Positions 28,139 through 41,937 are shown, numbered from the stretch's first letter. The stretch is 64,000 nucleotides of DNA from Brucella pecoris (GCF_006376675.1 NZ_VEWK01000007.1:124001-188000); one strand, 5' to 3'. A program made the numbers and translations. The notes: generated by a model from the sequence alone, not told the origin.

Positions 28139-28171
28139 GAAGCATTTTCACGAATGGACCTGAAATGCTTC
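28139..28171. repeat. Inverted repeat upstream of lipA
   Basis: GAAGCATTT (28139-28147) and AAATGCTTC (28163-28171) form a perfect 9-bp inverted repeat around a 15-base loop, 18 bases before the lipA start. It is not followed by a T-run on the minus strand, so it may be a regulatory hairpin or operator rather than a terminator. Confidence 0.4.
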
Positions 28172-28230
28172 CACATTTGGTTCGGTCCTAATCCCCAGGC
28201 CTCACCCTGTCAACTTAAGCGGTTTGCTAC

Positions 28231-28494
28231 TCATCGCCGCGCCGCTAGTCCAAGAGCCCGGAAAACCAATGCCCATATCAGGCCAAACACCAAGCCTGCC
28301 GTGCCGAGCGCCAATGTGAGCACCCAGACACCGTACCAGCCAGCTAAAGCCATTCCGTTGACCGATATGGTGTTGCCGCCAAGGACACTCAAGGTGCCGG
28401 CTGCAAACCCCAGCACCAATCCTCCCACGGTACACCATTTAATGATGGGCCAGGCGGCACGCCGCCAGGGCCCTCCGTTCTCGATCAGCGGAAT
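28231..28494 (-). CDS. Small membrane protein, possible ATT or CTG start
   Basis: I do not recognise the family. The product has two or three hydrophobic segments with many glycines, ending in FRALGLAARR. The first standard start is a GTG at 28428 (65 residues), but the reading continues upstream in a protein-like way (IENGGPWRRAAWPIIKW) to the lpdA stop. An ideal ribosome site GGAGAG (28506-28501) lies 6 bases before an ATT at 28494, and a CTG follows at 28488. The gene sits in the same frame as lpdA, 15 bases after its stop. Confidence 0.6.
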   Translation of the reverse strand: MPLIENGGPWRRAAWPIIKWCTVGGLVLGFAAGTLSVLGGNTISVNGMALAGWYGVWVLTLALGTAGLVFGLIWALVFRALGLAARR

Positions 28495-28509
28495 GAGCGT
28501 CTCTCCGTC

Positions 28510-29973
<1,464 letters not shown>

Positions 29974-29989
29974 ATTGTCCTGCCTTTGC

Positions 29990-30577
29990 TCAGTTCACTT
30001 CTCGGGTGAGCAGCACCCAGTCGTGTCTTTTGTCCTGCCCAATGCGTTCTATCGCTTCGAGCCGCTCAATTTCCTTAAAACCATGGGCACCGTAAAGGGA
30101 AAGCGCCACATCGTTGTGGCTTTCGGTTATCAGGCTGATTGCCGGATTGCCGTTCCGGTGAGCCAAATCGATCTCGTTAGCGACGAGCGCGCGGCCAATG
30201 CCCTTGCCGCGAAACTCCCGATAAACGCCAACGCTGTCTATAAAACGGTTGCCAATGACCTTGCGCTGCATCGTGATCAACTGATCCAGAACCGGATGTT
30301 TCGCGGATTGATCGTTGATGCTTTCGTCTACCGTAAAGCCAATGGAAAGCCCGGCGATGTCGCCAGCCCACTCGGCTATGGTCGTACTCTGCCAGCCCTC
30401 GGTGCCGTCGGCGCGCATATATTGCCGACCGCGTTCCATGGCCGTTTCGGTCCGCCCCTCAAGAACAGCCCCGTACCAGAGCCATGACGCAAAACCGTGC
30501 GACGAGATGTCGACAAGAATGGCGATCTCAGCGGCTTCACGGCGTTCAGCCAGGCGTAGGTTCAGTTGTCCAGCCAT
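29990..30577 (-). CDS. GNAT-family acetyltransferase
   Basis: A 195-residue GCN5-type N-acetyltransferase. The acetyl-CoA loop is visible in GVYREFRGKGIGRALVANEI near residue 120, followed by SLITESHNDVALSLYGAHGF, which is usual for motif B. The acceptor is unknown. It lies between pdhC (55 bases before) and lpdA (16 bases after) on the same strand. It is therefore probably co-transcribed with the pyruvate dehydrogenase genes, though a link to that complex is only inference from position. Confidence 0.82.
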   Translation of the reverse strand: MAGQLNLRLAERREAAEIAILVDISSHGFASWLWYGAVLEGRTETAMERGRQYMRADGTEGWQSTTIAEWAGDIAGLSIGFTVDESINDQSAKHPVLDQLITMQRKVIGNRFIDSVGVYREFRGKGIGRALVANEIDLAHRNGNPAISLITESHNDVALSLYGAHGFKEIERLEAIERIGQDKRHDWVLLTREVN

Positions 30578-30632
30578 TCAAAAACCTCAGGCGTCGAGTT
30601 CAACAGAACGCGACGCCCTTGAAGTTGATCGA

Positions 30633-31979
30633 TCAGACCAGCATACCCATCGGGTTTTCGATGTGACGCTTGAAGGCCTGTGCAAGTTCGGCAGCCAACG
30701 CGCCATCGACGGCACGGTGATCGGTTGAAAGGGTCACGGACATAACGGTCGCAACCTTGATTTCACCGTTCTTGACCACTGCACGCTGTTCACCTGCACC
30801 AATTGCGAAAATGGTCGCATGTGGTGGGTTGATGATTGCTGCAAAGTCCTTCACGCCGAACATGCCGAGGTTGGACACAGAGGTCGAACCGCCCTGATAT
30901 TCTTCAGGCTTCAGCTTGCGATCACGCGCACGCTTGGCAAGGTCCTTCATCTCGTTGGAAATAGCGGACAGCGTCTTCGATTCCGACTGACGCACGATTG
31001 GCGTAATCAGACCACCTGGGATGGAGACAGCAACGCCTACATCCGCACGCTTGTGCTTGACCATGCCGCCTTCCGTCCAGGAGACGTTGGCTTCAGGAAT
31101 ATCACGCAGCGCAAGAGCAACAGCCTTGATCACCAGATCGTTGACAGAAAGTTTGTAGGCCGGAACCTCGCCCTTTTCAGTCTTGATCATCGGTGCAGCG
31201 GCATTGATCTGCGAACGCAGCGCCAGAAGTGCATCCAGTTCGCAATCGATCGTCAGATAGAAATGCGGAACGGTCTGCTTCGATTCCACCAGACGGCGGG
31301 CAATCGTCTTGCGCATACCGTCGTGTGGAACGATCTCGTAGGTGCCTTCTTCGAAGAGCTTGAGAACCGCATCATCCGACATCGGCTTCGGCGCGCCAGC
31401 AGAGGCAGCTTCTGCCTTCGGCGCAGCAGCCTTGGCACCACCGGAAGCCAGAGCGGCTTCTACATCGCGCTGAACGACACGGCCATGCGGACCGGTACCT
31501 TTCACGGCAGTGATATCGACACCGGATTCCTTGGCGATACGACGAGCAAGCGGTGACGCGAACACGCGGTCGCCCTTATTCGAAGCAACAGCAGGCTGCT
31601 CTGCCTTGGCTGCTGCGGGCGATGCTGCAGCTTCTTTTTTGGCTTCAGCCGGCTTCGGCTCTTCTTTCGGAGCCTCGGCCTTTGCTTCTGCCTTCGGGGC
31701 AGAAGCTGCGCCTTTGGCCGCAGCCGCCACGTCCTCGCCTTCTTCGGCGAGGATAGCGATCAGTGCATTGACCTTAACGCCTTCGGAACCAGCAGGAACC
31801 ACGAGCTTGGCAATAGTGCCTTCGTCCACAGCTTCCACTTCCATCGTGGCCTTGTCGGTCTCAATTTCAGCAATAACATCGCCAGGAGCGATCTTGTCGC
31901 CTTCCTTGACCAGCCATTTCGACAGGTTGCCTTCTTCCATCGTCGGAGAAAGCGCTGGCATGGTGATATTGATCGGCAT
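30633..31979 (-). CDS. pdhC: Pyruvate dehydrogenase E2 (dihydrolipoyl acetyltransferase)
   Basis: The 448-residue core subunit transfers the acetyl group to CoA. One lipoyl domain lies at 1-80 with Lys43 in the [10 protein letters not shown] motif. An Ala/Pro/Lys linker follows, then a peripheral subunit-binding domain (about 140-175, [16 protein letters not shown]), and the catalytic domain ending in DHRAVDGA with the active-site histidine near 421. Having a single lipoyl domain is usual in alphaproteobacteria. It follows pdhB by 15 bases. Confidence 0.95.
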   Translation of the reverse strand: MPINITMPALSPTMEEGNLSKWLVKEGDKIAPGDVIAEIETDKATMEVEAVDEGTIAKLVVPAGSEGVKVNALIAILAEEGEDVAAAAKGAASAPKAEAKAEAPKEEPKPAEAKKEAAASPAAAKAEQPAVASNKGDRVFASPLARRIAKESGVDITAVKGTGPHGRVVQRDVEAALASGGAKAAAPKAEAASAGAPKPMSDDAVLKLFEEGTYEIVPHDGMRKTIARRLVESKQTVPHFYLTIDCELDALLALRSQINAAAPMIKTEKGEVPAYKLSVNDLVIKAVALALRDIPEANVSWTEGGMVKHKRADVGVAVSIPGGLITPIVRQSESKTLSAISNEMKDLAKRARDRKLKPEEYQGGSTSVSNLGMFGVKDFAAIINPPHATIFAIGAGEQRAVVKNGEIKVATVMSVTLSTDHRAVDGALAAELAQAFKRHIENPMGMLV

Positions 31980-31994
31980 GTCCAGACCCTTTCG

Positions 31995-33392
31995 TTACGC
32001 GGTATAGGTCACGGCTTTCACCGCTTCGACCACTTCGGCGACAGTCGGCAGCGCCAGCTTTTCCAGATTTGCCGCATAAGGCATCGGAACATCCTTACCG
32101 GCAATGGTCAGGATCGGCGCATCGAGATAATCGAAAGCCTGCTGCATGACGCGGGTGGCGATTTCCGTACCAACGGATGACTGCGGGAAACCTTCTTCCA
32201 CAGTCACGAGTCGACCGGTCTTCTTGACCGATTCCACAACTGTTGGAATATCCATCGGGCGGATCGTGCGCAGATCGATGATTTCAACATCTATGCCCTG
32301 CTGGGCCAGCTCTTCAGCCGCCTTGACAGCGTAGGTCATGCCGATACCGAACGAAACGATGGTGGCGTCCTTGCCTTGCTTGTGAATGCGGGCCTTGCCG
32401 ATCGGCAGAACGAAATCGTCGAGCTTCGGCACATCGAAATGATGACCGTAGAGAATTTCGTTTTCGAGGAAGATCACCGGATTCGGATCGCGGATAGCAG
32501 CCTTCAGCAAGCCCTTGGCATCGGCTGCCGTGTACGGCATGACGACTTTGAGACCCGGAATATGGCTGTACCAGGCTGCGTAGCACTGCGAATGTTGAGC
32601 AGCAACGCGGGCAGCCGCACCGGACGGACCGCGGAAGACCATCGGAGCGCCCATCTGTCCGCCGGACATATAAAGCGTCTTGGCGGCGGAGTTCACGATC
32701 TGGTCGATTGCCTGCATGGCGAAGTTGAAAGTCATAAATTCAACGATCGGACGCAACCCTGCAAAAGCAGCGCCAACACCTACACCGGCAAAACCATGTT
32801 CGGTGATCGGGGTATCGACAACGCGCTTGGAACCGAACTCGTCGAGCAGTCCCTGTGTTATCTTGTAAGCACCCTGATATTCGGCAACTTCTTCACCCAT
32901 CACGAATACGTTCGGGTCGCGGCGCATTTCTTCGGCCATAGCGTCACGAAGCGCTTCACGAACGGTCATGGAAACCATTTCGGTGCCAGCCGGAATGTCC
33001 GGGTCGGACGCGACTTCGAGTGCCGGAGCCTTGGGAGCAGCCGGAACAGCATCAGCCTTTTTTTCTTCGGCTTTTGGCTCTTCCTTGACTTCGCCTTCTG
33101 GTGCCTCAGCTTTGGCAGCCGGAGCAGAACCAATATCGGAAGCGCTTTCGCCGTCACCGAGAAGCACGGCAATCGGCGTATTGACCTTCACGCCTTCAGT
33201 GCCTTCATCGACAAGAAGCTTGCCGATCATACCTTCATCGACAGCTTCGACTTCCATCGTCGCCTTGTCGGTTTCAATTTCAGCGATCACATCGCCGGAT
33301 GTAACTTTGTCGCCTTCTTTCTTCAGCCACTTGGAGAGCTTGCCCTCTTCCATGGTTGGGGAAAGTGCGGGCATGAGAATTTCTACGGGCAT
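31995..33392 (-). CDS. pdhB: Pyruvate dehydrogenase E1 beta with N-terminal lipoyl domain
   Basis: This 465-residue subunit has an extra lipoyl domain (1-80, Lys43 in [10 protein letters not shown]) fused through an Ala/Glu/Lys linker to the normal E1-beta transketolase-like domain (about 140-465). The E1 part has [13 protein letters not shown], the TPP-contact region and the C-terminal [13 protein letters not shown] lipoyl-E1-beta fusion is known from rhizobia and relatives. The lipoyl domain closely resembles that of the adjacent pdhC. It starts 18 bases after pdhA. Confidence 0.95.
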   Translation of the reverse strand: MPVEILMPALSPTMEEGKLSKWLKKEGDKVTSGDVIAEIETDKATMEVEAVDEGMIGKLLVDEGTEGVKVNTPIAVLLGDGESASDIGSAPAAKAEAPEGEVKEEPKAEEKKADAVPAAPKAPALEVASDPDIPAGTEMVSMTVREALRDAMAEEMRRDPNVFVMGEEVAEYQGAYKITQGLLDEFGSKRVVDTPITEHGFAGVGVGAAFAGLRPIVEFMTFNFAMQAIDQIVNSAAKTLYMSGGQMGAPMVFRGPSGAAARVAAQHSQCYAAWYSHIPGLKVVMPYTAADAKGLLKAAIRDPNPVIFLENEILYGHHFDVPKLDDFVLPIGKARIHKQGKDATIVSFGIGMTYAVKAAEELAQQGIDVEIIDLRTIRPMDIPTVVESVKKTGRLVTVEEGFPQSSVGTEIATRVMQQAFDYLDAPILTIAGKDVPMPYAANLEKLALPTVAEVVEAVKAVTYTA

Positions 33393-33410
33393 GACAACAC
33401 CTTCCTGGAA

Positions 33411-34451
33411 TTAGAGCAGAATATCCGTGTAGAGCTCGGATGCATCCGGCTCCGGATCGTTTTGAGCGAAATCAGCAGAATCAGCGACAATGTCGCGGAC
33501 GTCCTTGTCGATTTCCTTCAGCTCTTCCTCGGTTGCCCAACCCTTCTCGATCAGACGCTGCTTGACCTGCTCGATCGGATCATGTTCGGAGCGCATCTTC
33601 TGCACTTCTTCCTTCGAGCGATACTTTGCCGGGTCCGACATGGAGTGACCGCGGTAACGATAGGTCTGCATGTCGAGAATGATCGGCCCCTTGCCGGAAC
33701 GCGTCCATTCCACAGCCAGATCGGCTGCAGCCTTGACCGCGCGAACGTCCATGCCGTCAACCTGGATACCCGGAATATTGAAAGAAAGACCACGCTTCGA
33801 GAAATCCGTTTCTGCGGACGAGCGCGAAACCGATGTGCCCATGGCATAGCGGTTGTTCTCGATGATGTAGACTACCGGCAGCTTCCATAGCGATGCCATG
33901 TTGAAGCTTTCGTAGACCTGCCCCTGATTGGAAGCGCCATCGCCGAAATAGGTCAGCGTTACATTGTCGTTGTCGCGATAACGATTCGCGAACGCAAGGC
34001 CCGTGCCAAGCGAAACCTGTGCACCGACGATACCGTGACCGCCGTAGAAGTTCTTCTCTTTGGAGAACATATGCATGGAGCCGCCCTTGCCCTTGGAAAG
34101 GCCGCTGCGACGTCCAGTCAGTTCAGCCATGACGCCACGCGCGCTCATACCCGCGGCAAGCATATGACCATGATCGCGATAGGCGGTGATAACCTGATCA
34201 CCTTCCTTCAACGCCATCTGCATGCCGACCACAACGGCCTCCTGGCCGATGTAAAGGTGGCAGAAGCCTCCAATGAAGCCCATGCCATAAAGCTGGCCGG
34301 CCTTTTCTTCGAAACGCCTGATCAACAGCATTTCGCGATAAGCGTCCAGCTCCTGCTTCTTATCGAAGTTCACAGGTGCAGGTGCCTTGGGTGCAGTCAC
34401 AGAAGACGCCTGCGTTTTGCTTGCAGGCGACTTTTTAGCCCTCGGTGCCAT
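33411..34451 (-). CDS. pdhA: Pyruvate dehydrogenase E1 alpha
   Basis: The 346-residue subunit decarboxylates pyruvate with thiamine diphosphate. It has the TPP motif GDGASNQGQVYESFNMA near residue 185 and the phosphorylation-loop region YRYRGHSMSDP. The N-terminal 30 residues are a basic/alanine tail (MAPRAKKSPASK). ATG34451 is preceded by GGGAGCGAG; an in-frame ATG at 34511 would add a 20-residue leader with no homology and is rejected. It is the first gene of pdhABC. Confidence 0.95.
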   Translation of the reverse strand: MAPRAKKSPASKTQASSVTAPKAPAPVNFDKKQELDAYREMLLIRRFEEKAGQLYGMGFIGGFCHLYIGQEAVVVGMQMALKEGDQVITAYRDHGHMLAAGMSARGVMAELTGRRSGLSKGKGGSMHMFSKEKNFYGGHGIVGAQVSLGTGLAFANRYRDNDNVTLTYFGDGASNQGQVYESFNMASLWKLPVVYIIENNRYAMGTSVSRSSAETDFSKRGLSFNIPGIQVDGMDVRAVKAAADLAVEWTRSGKGPIILDMQTYRYRGHSMSDPAKYRSKEEVQKMRSEHDPIEQVKQRLIEKGWATEEELKEIDKDVRDIVADSADFAQNDPEPDASELYTDILL

Positions 34452-34494
34452 ATCTCGCTCCCTAAATTGTCGTTCTATTGTGACGTTATACGGG

Positions 34495-34565
34495 CATATC
34501 ACAAGATACAATATGCGCCCAGAGCATAGCTGCTATGTCGCCAAGCCCTTAAAAACATATCACAA
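34495..34565. promoter_or_regulatory. Direct repeats upstream of pdhA
   Basis: CATATCACAA occurs at 34495-34504 and again at 34556-34565, 61 bases apart, between ftsB and pdhA. Near-identical 10-mers so close suggest a regulator's sites, possibly with DNA looping, but no known motif is matched. Confidence 0.3.
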
Positions 34566-34588
34566 AAAGACAATTAACCGGATTTCAG

Positions 34589-34918
34589 TTAATTTGATCG
34601 GTCTTCCCTGGAGGTGATAATTGTCACTTCATCGGGATGGGAGAGATTAAGCGCTCTGCGTGCTTGCTCGTCAAGCATATCCTTCTCGATGGAACCGTCG
34701 CGCAGAAGCGTGACTCGCTTTTCGAGCGCAGTGCGATCTGCTGTCACCTGTTCGAGCTGCTTGGCCAGAAGGCTTTTTTGCTCTTCCAACTGGATACGAG
34801 AATAGAGACCGAATTCGCCGTGATAGGCGTGAAAACCGAAATAGCTCAGAAACGCGGCCGTCAGAATGGGCAATACAAAACGCCCACGGATCGATTTACG
34901 CTTCTGCTTGGTCCACAT
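34589..34918 (-). CDS. ftsB: Septum formation initiator protein (FtsB/DivIC family)
   Basis: A 109-residue single-pass membrane protein of the division machinery. It has a short basic N-terminus, one membrane helix (about 15-35, FVLPILTAAFLSYFGFHAY) and a coiled coil with heptad leucines (RIQLEEQKSLLAKQLEQ) in the periplasm. FtsB bridges FtsL and FtsQ. Its place between eno and pdhA is the normal alphaproteobacterial one. A repeat-containing gap separates it from pdhA. Confidence 0.88.
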   Translation of the reverse strand: MWTKQKRKSIRGRFVLPILTAAFLSYFGFHAYHGEFGLYSRIQLEEQKSLLAKQLEQVTADRTALEKRVTLLRDGSIEKDMLDEQARRALNLSHPDEVTIITSREDRSN

Positions 34919-35090
34919 TTCGGATTCCTTTCCGGATATTCGGAGCCACTACGAATCCTGCGAAGGGCGTCAATCCGAATTCCACCATCAAGCATTATTT
35001 TGCTTAACAGAGATTTACCAAGAACAGATGTCGGGAGCGGGTAACCCTGATTTTTCCGTGCTGCGGCAAACACTTTGGCTCGCAAGCTAT

Positions 35091-35885
35091 TCAATCGATC
35101 TCATTCTCAGCCTCAAAGGGAATCGGCGTCCAGCGCTTTCTAGCTCCCATGTTTACGCAAGTACCAATGATAACGAGACGTAAGCGTCTATAGATTCTGA
35201 CAGTTTCCCGAACCAAAAGCCGCATCAATGCAGGGCGGATTTTTGCATGCTTGCGTTTCCCGCCAATTGTACTTTCCAGACCGGCCTGACGGCACAGCGC
35301 CGGGTAAGTCTGATAAACTGCAAAATTCGAGAATGGGCCAAACTCGGAATCAAACAGAAAATGGTCCAGAGGTGCCGAAGGCTTTTCCATAAAGGCGAGC
35401 AAACGCTGCGCTGCCGGCTTTGAGATAATATAGCCAGCCGACAGAAGGTGCCGACTTCTCAGTCGTGCAACCGTAAAATGCGTTTCAGCGCAAGGTAGAT
35501 GCGCGCCCAGAAGAACTGTCCTTTCATGGGTTTCGATCTTTATGATATCTGCGTCGGCAGGTATCCAGTCGCCGGAAGCAAAAAGTTTGTCCGCGTCGCG
35601 ACCAAAAACAACATCATCTTCAAAGATTGCCGCGTGATCTTCCTCACCTTGTGCGATGAGTTCGAGACATTTCTTATGGGAAAGAAAACAGCCTATTTCG
35701 GCAAGTGTGAGAGGGTGTGGCCATTTTTGATTTGAGGCCAATACATCCTGAACCTGCTCTGGAGTGAACATGCGCGCATCGACAGCGCCCACGCGCGTAA
35801 AGCCGCATCCCAGCTTGCGAAACTGCTCTGCCATAAAAGCGAGCCGATCACAGCTCCTGTCGAGATTAATCAGATAAGATTTCAT
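35091..35885 (-). CDS. Glycosyltransferase family 25 (LPS/lipooligosaccharide type)
   Basis: The 264-residue product fits the GT25 family that adds galactose or glucose to lipooligosaccharide. The N-terminus MKSYLINLDRSCDRLAFM, the AEIGCFLSHKKCL segment near 80 and the metal-binding FEDDVVF near 110 are family signatures. The sugar and acceptor are unknown, and there are no other LPS sugar genes beside it, so it is a stand-alone addition between ftsB and eno. It is likely cytoplasmic or loosely membrane bound. Confidence 0.85.
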   Translation of the reverse strand: MKSYLINLDRSCDRLAFMAEQFRKLGCGFTRVGAVDARMFTPEQVQDVLASNQKWPHPLTLAEIGCFLSHKKCLELIAQGEEDHAAIFEDDVVFGRDADKLFASGDWIPADADIIKIETHERTVLLGAHLPCAETHFTVARLRSRHLLSAGYIISKPAAQRLLAFMEKPSAPLDHFLFDSEFGPFSNFAVYQTYPALCRQAGLESTIGGKRKHAKIRPALMRLLVRETVRIYRRLRLVIIGTCVNMGARKRWTPIPFEAENEID

Positions 35886-35913
35886 GAAAGCCCCCTAGTG
35901 AGATGAACTCCTA

Positions 35914-35956
35914 GCGCGCATCCAGGAAAGTGTGAAACGGTTTTCTAACAAGATCC
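35914..35956. repeat. Palindromic repeat, family A
   Basis: GCGCGCATCCAGGAAAGTGTGAAACGGTTTTCTAACAAGATCC shares the GAAAGTGTGAAACGGTTTTC core with copies at 26661 and 50029. It lies in the gap upstream of the GT25 gene. Confidence 0.5.
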
Positions 35957-36085
35957 AAGTTCGTGCAAACGACGAGAGCGCCGATCTGCTTCAATCAAAT
36001 CGGCGCTCCAGGGTACGCCATTGCCGGTCAACTACAATGGCAGACAGATGAACACTTGATTTTGCACGTGGAACAAAAAGTTCGA

Positions 36086-36439
36086 TCAAACATCGACAAT
36101 AGTGGAAAATCCGCCCATGATCATACGCTTGCCATCAAATGGCATCTGGTCACCCATCGCCTTCATACGTGGGTCACTCATCATCTTGCTGTTTGCAGCG
36201 TCGCGCGTTGCCTTGTCGGGATATTCAAACCAGGAGAACACAACCTCCTCGTCTGCCTCTGCCTTAACTGCACGTCGAAAATCGGTAACATTGCCGTCCG
36301 GCACATCATCCCCCCATGCCTCGACCATGCGCGTCACGCCGAACTCCTTGAATAATACAGCGGCTTCTGCGGCATGCTTGCGATAGAGTTCCTTGTTCGC
36401 CTTGGGGACGGCGACAACAAATCCTTCAATGTAAGCCAT
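36086..36439 (-). CDS. DUF1428-family protein
   Basis: A 117-residue protein of the DUF1428 family (YbaA-like, dimeric ferredoxin-like barrel). The start MAYIEGFVVAVPKANKELYRKHA and the middle MVEAWGDDVPDGNVTDF are characteristic. No biochemical role is established for the family. ATG36439 was chosen for its ribosome site GGGAGAG; an in-frame GTG-type start at 36469 is less likely. It stands alone between the GT25 gene and eno. Confidence 0.85.
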   Translation of the reverse strand: MAYIEGFVVAVPKANKELYRKHAAEAAVLFKEFGVTRMVEAWGDDVPDGNVTDFRRAVKAEADEEVVFSWFEYPDKATRDAANSKMMSDPRMKAMGDQMPFDGKRMIMGGFSTIVDV

Positions 36440-36587
36440 TTTCTCTCTCCCGTTGATAGCCTCGCCCACGGCTTCGTCACCTGAGTTTCAAGCCGCTCCC
36501 TCATCGGTTCGAACACCAATGCAATAACATTGATATCAATATAATTACATTGGGTCAAATGCGGATATCTGGACATATAAAGCCGAA

Positions 36588-36618
36588 ACGAAAAAAGGCG
36601 GGCCGAAGCCCGCCTTTT
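36588..36618 (-). terminator. Terminator of eno
   Basis: GGCGGGC (36597-36603) pairs with GCCCGCC (36608-36614) around CGAA, a stable tetraloop. On the minus strand the stem is followed by six T residues. It lies 20 bases after the eno stop. Confidence 0.9.
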
Positions 36619-36636
36619 ATGACTCTCTGAGGAAAA

Positions 36637-37962
<1,326 letters not shown>

Positions 37963-37992
37963 TTAACAAATCCAATGCGGCCATTTCTTAGC

Positions 37993-38036
37993 GCATAATC
38001 CTGAAAGTTTGCAGACATTTCAGAAAAGATTATGCA
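37993..38036. repeat. Palindromic repeat related to family A
   Basis: GCATAATCCTGAAAG and CTGAAATG-type complement (TTTCAGAAAAGATTATGC) form an imperfect palindrome between eno and kdsA. The ends differ from the GCGCATCC type but the layout is alike. Confidence 0.35.
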
Positions 38037-38065
38037 CCAGGCCAGTTTTGTAGCCTTAGCGAAAC

Positions 38066-38097
38066 AAAAGGCGGAGGAAAATCCCCCGCCTTTTTTA
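38066..38097 (-). terminator. Terminator downstream of kdsA
   Basis: AAAGGCGGAGG pairs with CCCCCGCCTTT with one mismatch. It has T-runs on both strands and lies just after the kdsA stop, between kdsA and eno. Confidence 0.75.
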
Positions 38098-38113
38098 ATT
38101 CTCCGAGAACTGT

Positions 38114-38947
38114 TTAAAGCTCTTTCGCGATACGATCAAAAGCCATGAGCTTTTCAAGAAGCGCGGGCATTTTATCCACCGGCAACATGTTCGGACCATC
38201 GGACGGTGCATTATCCGGATCCTGATGCGTTTCGATGAAGAGCCCAGCAACTCCGACAGCAATGGCTGCACGCGCTAATGTTTCAACGAATTCACGTTGT
38301 CCACCTGACGAGCCGCCCTGCCCGCCCGGTTGCTGCACAGAGTGAGTCGCATCGAAAATAACCGGTGAACCAAGACCAGCCATGATCGGCAGAGAGCGCA
38401 TATCTGAAACAAGCGTATTATAACCGAAAGAAGCACCGCGTTCAGTCGCAAGCACATTCGGATTGCCGCTTTCCGTAATCTTGGAAAGAACATTCTTCAT
38501 ATCCCACGGTGCCAGGAACTGTCCCTTCTTGACGTTCACGACACGTCCTGTCTTCGCCGCAGCAATCAGCAGATCGGTCTGACGGCAGAGAAATGCCGGG
38601 ATTTGCAGGACATCGACCACAGGAGCAACTTCAGCGCACTGCTCTTCAGTATGGACGTCTGTCAGTACCGGAAAACCGAACTCCTTCTTGAGATCGGCAA
38701 AAACTTCCATAGCCTTTTCGAGGCCGATTCCGCGCTCAGCCTTCAAGGATGTGCGATTGGCCTTGTCGAAGCTGGACTTGTAGACCAGACCAATACCGAG
38801 CTTATCAGTCATTTCCTTGAGGCGGCCTGCCATATCGAAAGCGTGTTCACGCGTTTCCATCTGGCATGGACCCGCAATCAGGGCAAATGGCGCGCTGTTT
38901 GAAAAAGTAACATTTCCGATTTGTACAGATGAATTGGCAGTCGCCAT
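38114..38947 (-). CDS. kdsA: KDO-8-phosphate synthase
   Basis: A 277-residue TIM-barrel aldolase that joins phosphoenolpyruvate and arabinose 5-phosphate to give KDO 8-phosphate, the precursor of the LPS inner core. The PEP-binding LIAGPCQME stretch near residue 24, [11 protein letters not shown] near 60 and the C-terminal [16 protein letters not shown] are characteristic. The position of a metal-ligand cysteine or asparagine decides between metal-dependent and independent forms; AGPCQME suggests the metal-dependent class. It sits between pyrG and eno. Confidence 0.96.
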   Translation of the reverse strand: MATANSSVQIGNVTFSNSAPFALIAGPCQMETREHAFDMAGRLKEMTDKLGIGLVYKSSFDKANRTSLKAERGIGLEKAMEVFADLKKEFGFPVLTDVHTEEQCAEVAPVVDVLQIPAFLCRQTDLLIAAAKTGRVVNVKKGQFLAPWDMKNVLSKITESGNPNVLATERGASFGYNTLVSDMRSLPIMAGLGSPVIFDATHSVQQPGGQGGSSGGQREFVETLARAAIAVGVAGLFIETHQDPDNAPSDGPNMLPVDKMPALLEKLMAFDRIAKEL

Positions 38948-39033
38948 GACGTGAACCTCAATACTGAATGCCTTGCAGGCATCTTATCTGGCGTAAAGGT
39001 GAGTCGAAAACAAGACCACACTCTGAAAGCCGA

Positions 39034-39062
39034 AACGAAAACGCGCCTCGAAAGGCGCGTTA
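39034..39062 (-). terminator. Terminator of pyrG
   Basis: AACGCGCC (39040-39047) pairs with GGCGCGTT (39054-39061). On the minus strand the stem is followed by TTCGTTT. It lies downstream of pyrG and the composite repeat, in the pyrG-kdsA gap. Confidence 0.7.
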
Positions 39063-39069
39063 GAGTTTT

Positions 39070-39165
39070 AGAGCATTTCCAGCAAAAGTGCGAAGCGGTT
39101 TTGCGTCGGATAATGCCACAAATAAGATAGAGCGGTTCCACGATTCCGTTTTAACCGGAACCGCT

Positions 39166-39167
<2 letters not shown>
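39070..39167. repeat. Composite two-module palindromic repeat (family B)
   Basis: Module 1 (39070-39116) is GAGCATTTCCAGCAAAAG... ending ATAATGC, an imperfect palindrome. Module 2 (39129-39167) is AGAGCGGTTCC with GGAACCGCTCT around a short loop, a near-perfect hairpin that touches the pyrG stop. A degenerate copy with the same order is at 50088-50184. The roughly 100-bp size and palindromic nature recall the Bru-RS repeats described for Brucella, but I cannot confirm identity. Confidence 0.6.
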
Positions 39168-40806
<1,639 letters not shown>

Positions 40807-41017
40807 TTAGACTTTCTTGATTGATTCCGCCACAAAAAAATGCGCCCCGGCAGTGTTTTTCACCGAAGTCAGGCGGTAATCGTGGTTACACAAAGAAACA
40901 TCGGAGCCAGAAACTCCGGAGCGAATACGTTTGCATTCTCTAGCGCCCCTATTCAGATAAAGCCATGTCGAAGCTCGAAATCCACAGCTTCCACTAGCCA
41001 GAATAGCGACTGACGCA

Positions 41018-41047
41018 AAAGAAAAGGCCGAGCCCGTAAGCCCGGCC
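41018..41047 (-). terminator. Terminator of the L,D-transpeptidase gene
   Basis: GGCCG (41025-41029) pairs with CGGCC (41042-41046), extended inward by GC/GC past one mismatch; the minus strand continues with TTTTCTTTT. It lies 24 bases after the gene's stop. Confidence 0.7.
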
Positions 41048-41070
41048 ACATTCAGATAGTCATTTACAGA

Positions 41071-41763
41071 TCAGAGAACAACCACTTCGGTGCCAAGACC
41101 GACGCGCTCGTAAAGATCCATCACATCCTCATTGATCATGCGGAAGCAGCCATTGGAAGCTGAGCTACCGATGGTCCAAGGCTGAACGGTACCGTGAATG
41201 CGGATGTAGGTGTCCTTGTTCCCCTGGAACAAGTAAAGGGCGCGGGAGCCAAGCGGGTTGCCCGGACCGCCATCCATGCCATTCTTGAAACGACCATAAT
41301 GAGCTGGATCGCGTTCGATCATTTCCTTTGTAGGAATCCAGCGCGGCCATTCGCGCTTCGCATTGATTGTTCCGGTGCCCTTAAATTCCAATCCCTGCTT
41401 GCCCACCGCAATGCCATAACGCCGAGCGGTCGACGAGGTTTCAACGAGGTAGAGGAAACGCTGTTTCGGGTCGATCACGATGGTGCCCGGCTTATAGCCA
41501 GTGAAGGCTACTTCCTGCGCCCGAAACTTTGGATCGATACTGTACTTATTGGCTTTTACCGTGTTGCCGTTCTTGGAAACCTTTTTCTTTTTCGGCTTTT
41601 CAGGGTTGGCCTTGGCATCGCTTGAAAGAGCAACCTGCTGAACAGATGCGGCAGCTTCATTGAGCTGCGCTTCAGCGCTAACCGGCGAAGTTGCAAATGC
41701 CGGAGCAGTCGCTCCAAAACAAAGACTTGCAATACCGGCCATCAGAATACGGCGTGAAAACAT
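41071..41763 (-). CDS. L,D-transpeptidase (YkuD domain)
   Basis: A 230-residue exported enzyme. A signal peptide (MFSRRILMAGIASLCFGATAPAFA in outline, cut near residue 24) and a Lys-rich spacer precede a YkuD domain (about 105-230). The catalytic motif is H...SNGCFRM with the nucleophile cysteine; the upstream RIHGTVQPWTIG histidine is present. Such enzymes make 3-3 cross-links in peptidoglycan or anchor proteins to it. ATG41763 has GGGAAC upstream; an open frame from 41919 is too long. It separates secG from pyrG, which are often adjacent. Confidence 0.87.
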   Translation of the reverse strand: MFSRRILMAGIASLCFGATAPAFATSPVSAEAQLNEAAASVQQVALSSDAKANPEKPKKKKVSKNGNTVKANKYSIDPKFRAQEVAFTGYKPGTIVIDPKQRFLYLVETSSTARRYGIAVGKQGLEFKGTGTINAKREWPRWIPTKEMIERDPAHYGRFKNGMDGGPGNPLGSRALYLFQGNKDTYIRIHGTVQPWTIGSSASNGCFRMINEDVMDLYERVGLGTEVVVL

Positions 41764-41937
41764 GTTCGGTTCCCGAAAATTCAAGCACAAGGGAGAAACG
41801 CCTGCCGCGTTCATTGCGACCAGACTTTCGCTCTGCTTACTGCAAACTGATCCGGTTCTCAATTCGCCGTCATCATTCTGCAATGCGATTCGCGGCGGCC
41901 TATTGCCTAGCTGCAACACTTTGGAGTGCCATGGTTA

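Noticed and set aside
32376..33890. 504-codon open frame antisense to pdhB/pdhA
   Set aside because: It lies entirely opposite two well-supported enzyme genes; the product is rich in Cys, His and Phe with no domain, as expected for a shadow of a strongly biased coding strand.
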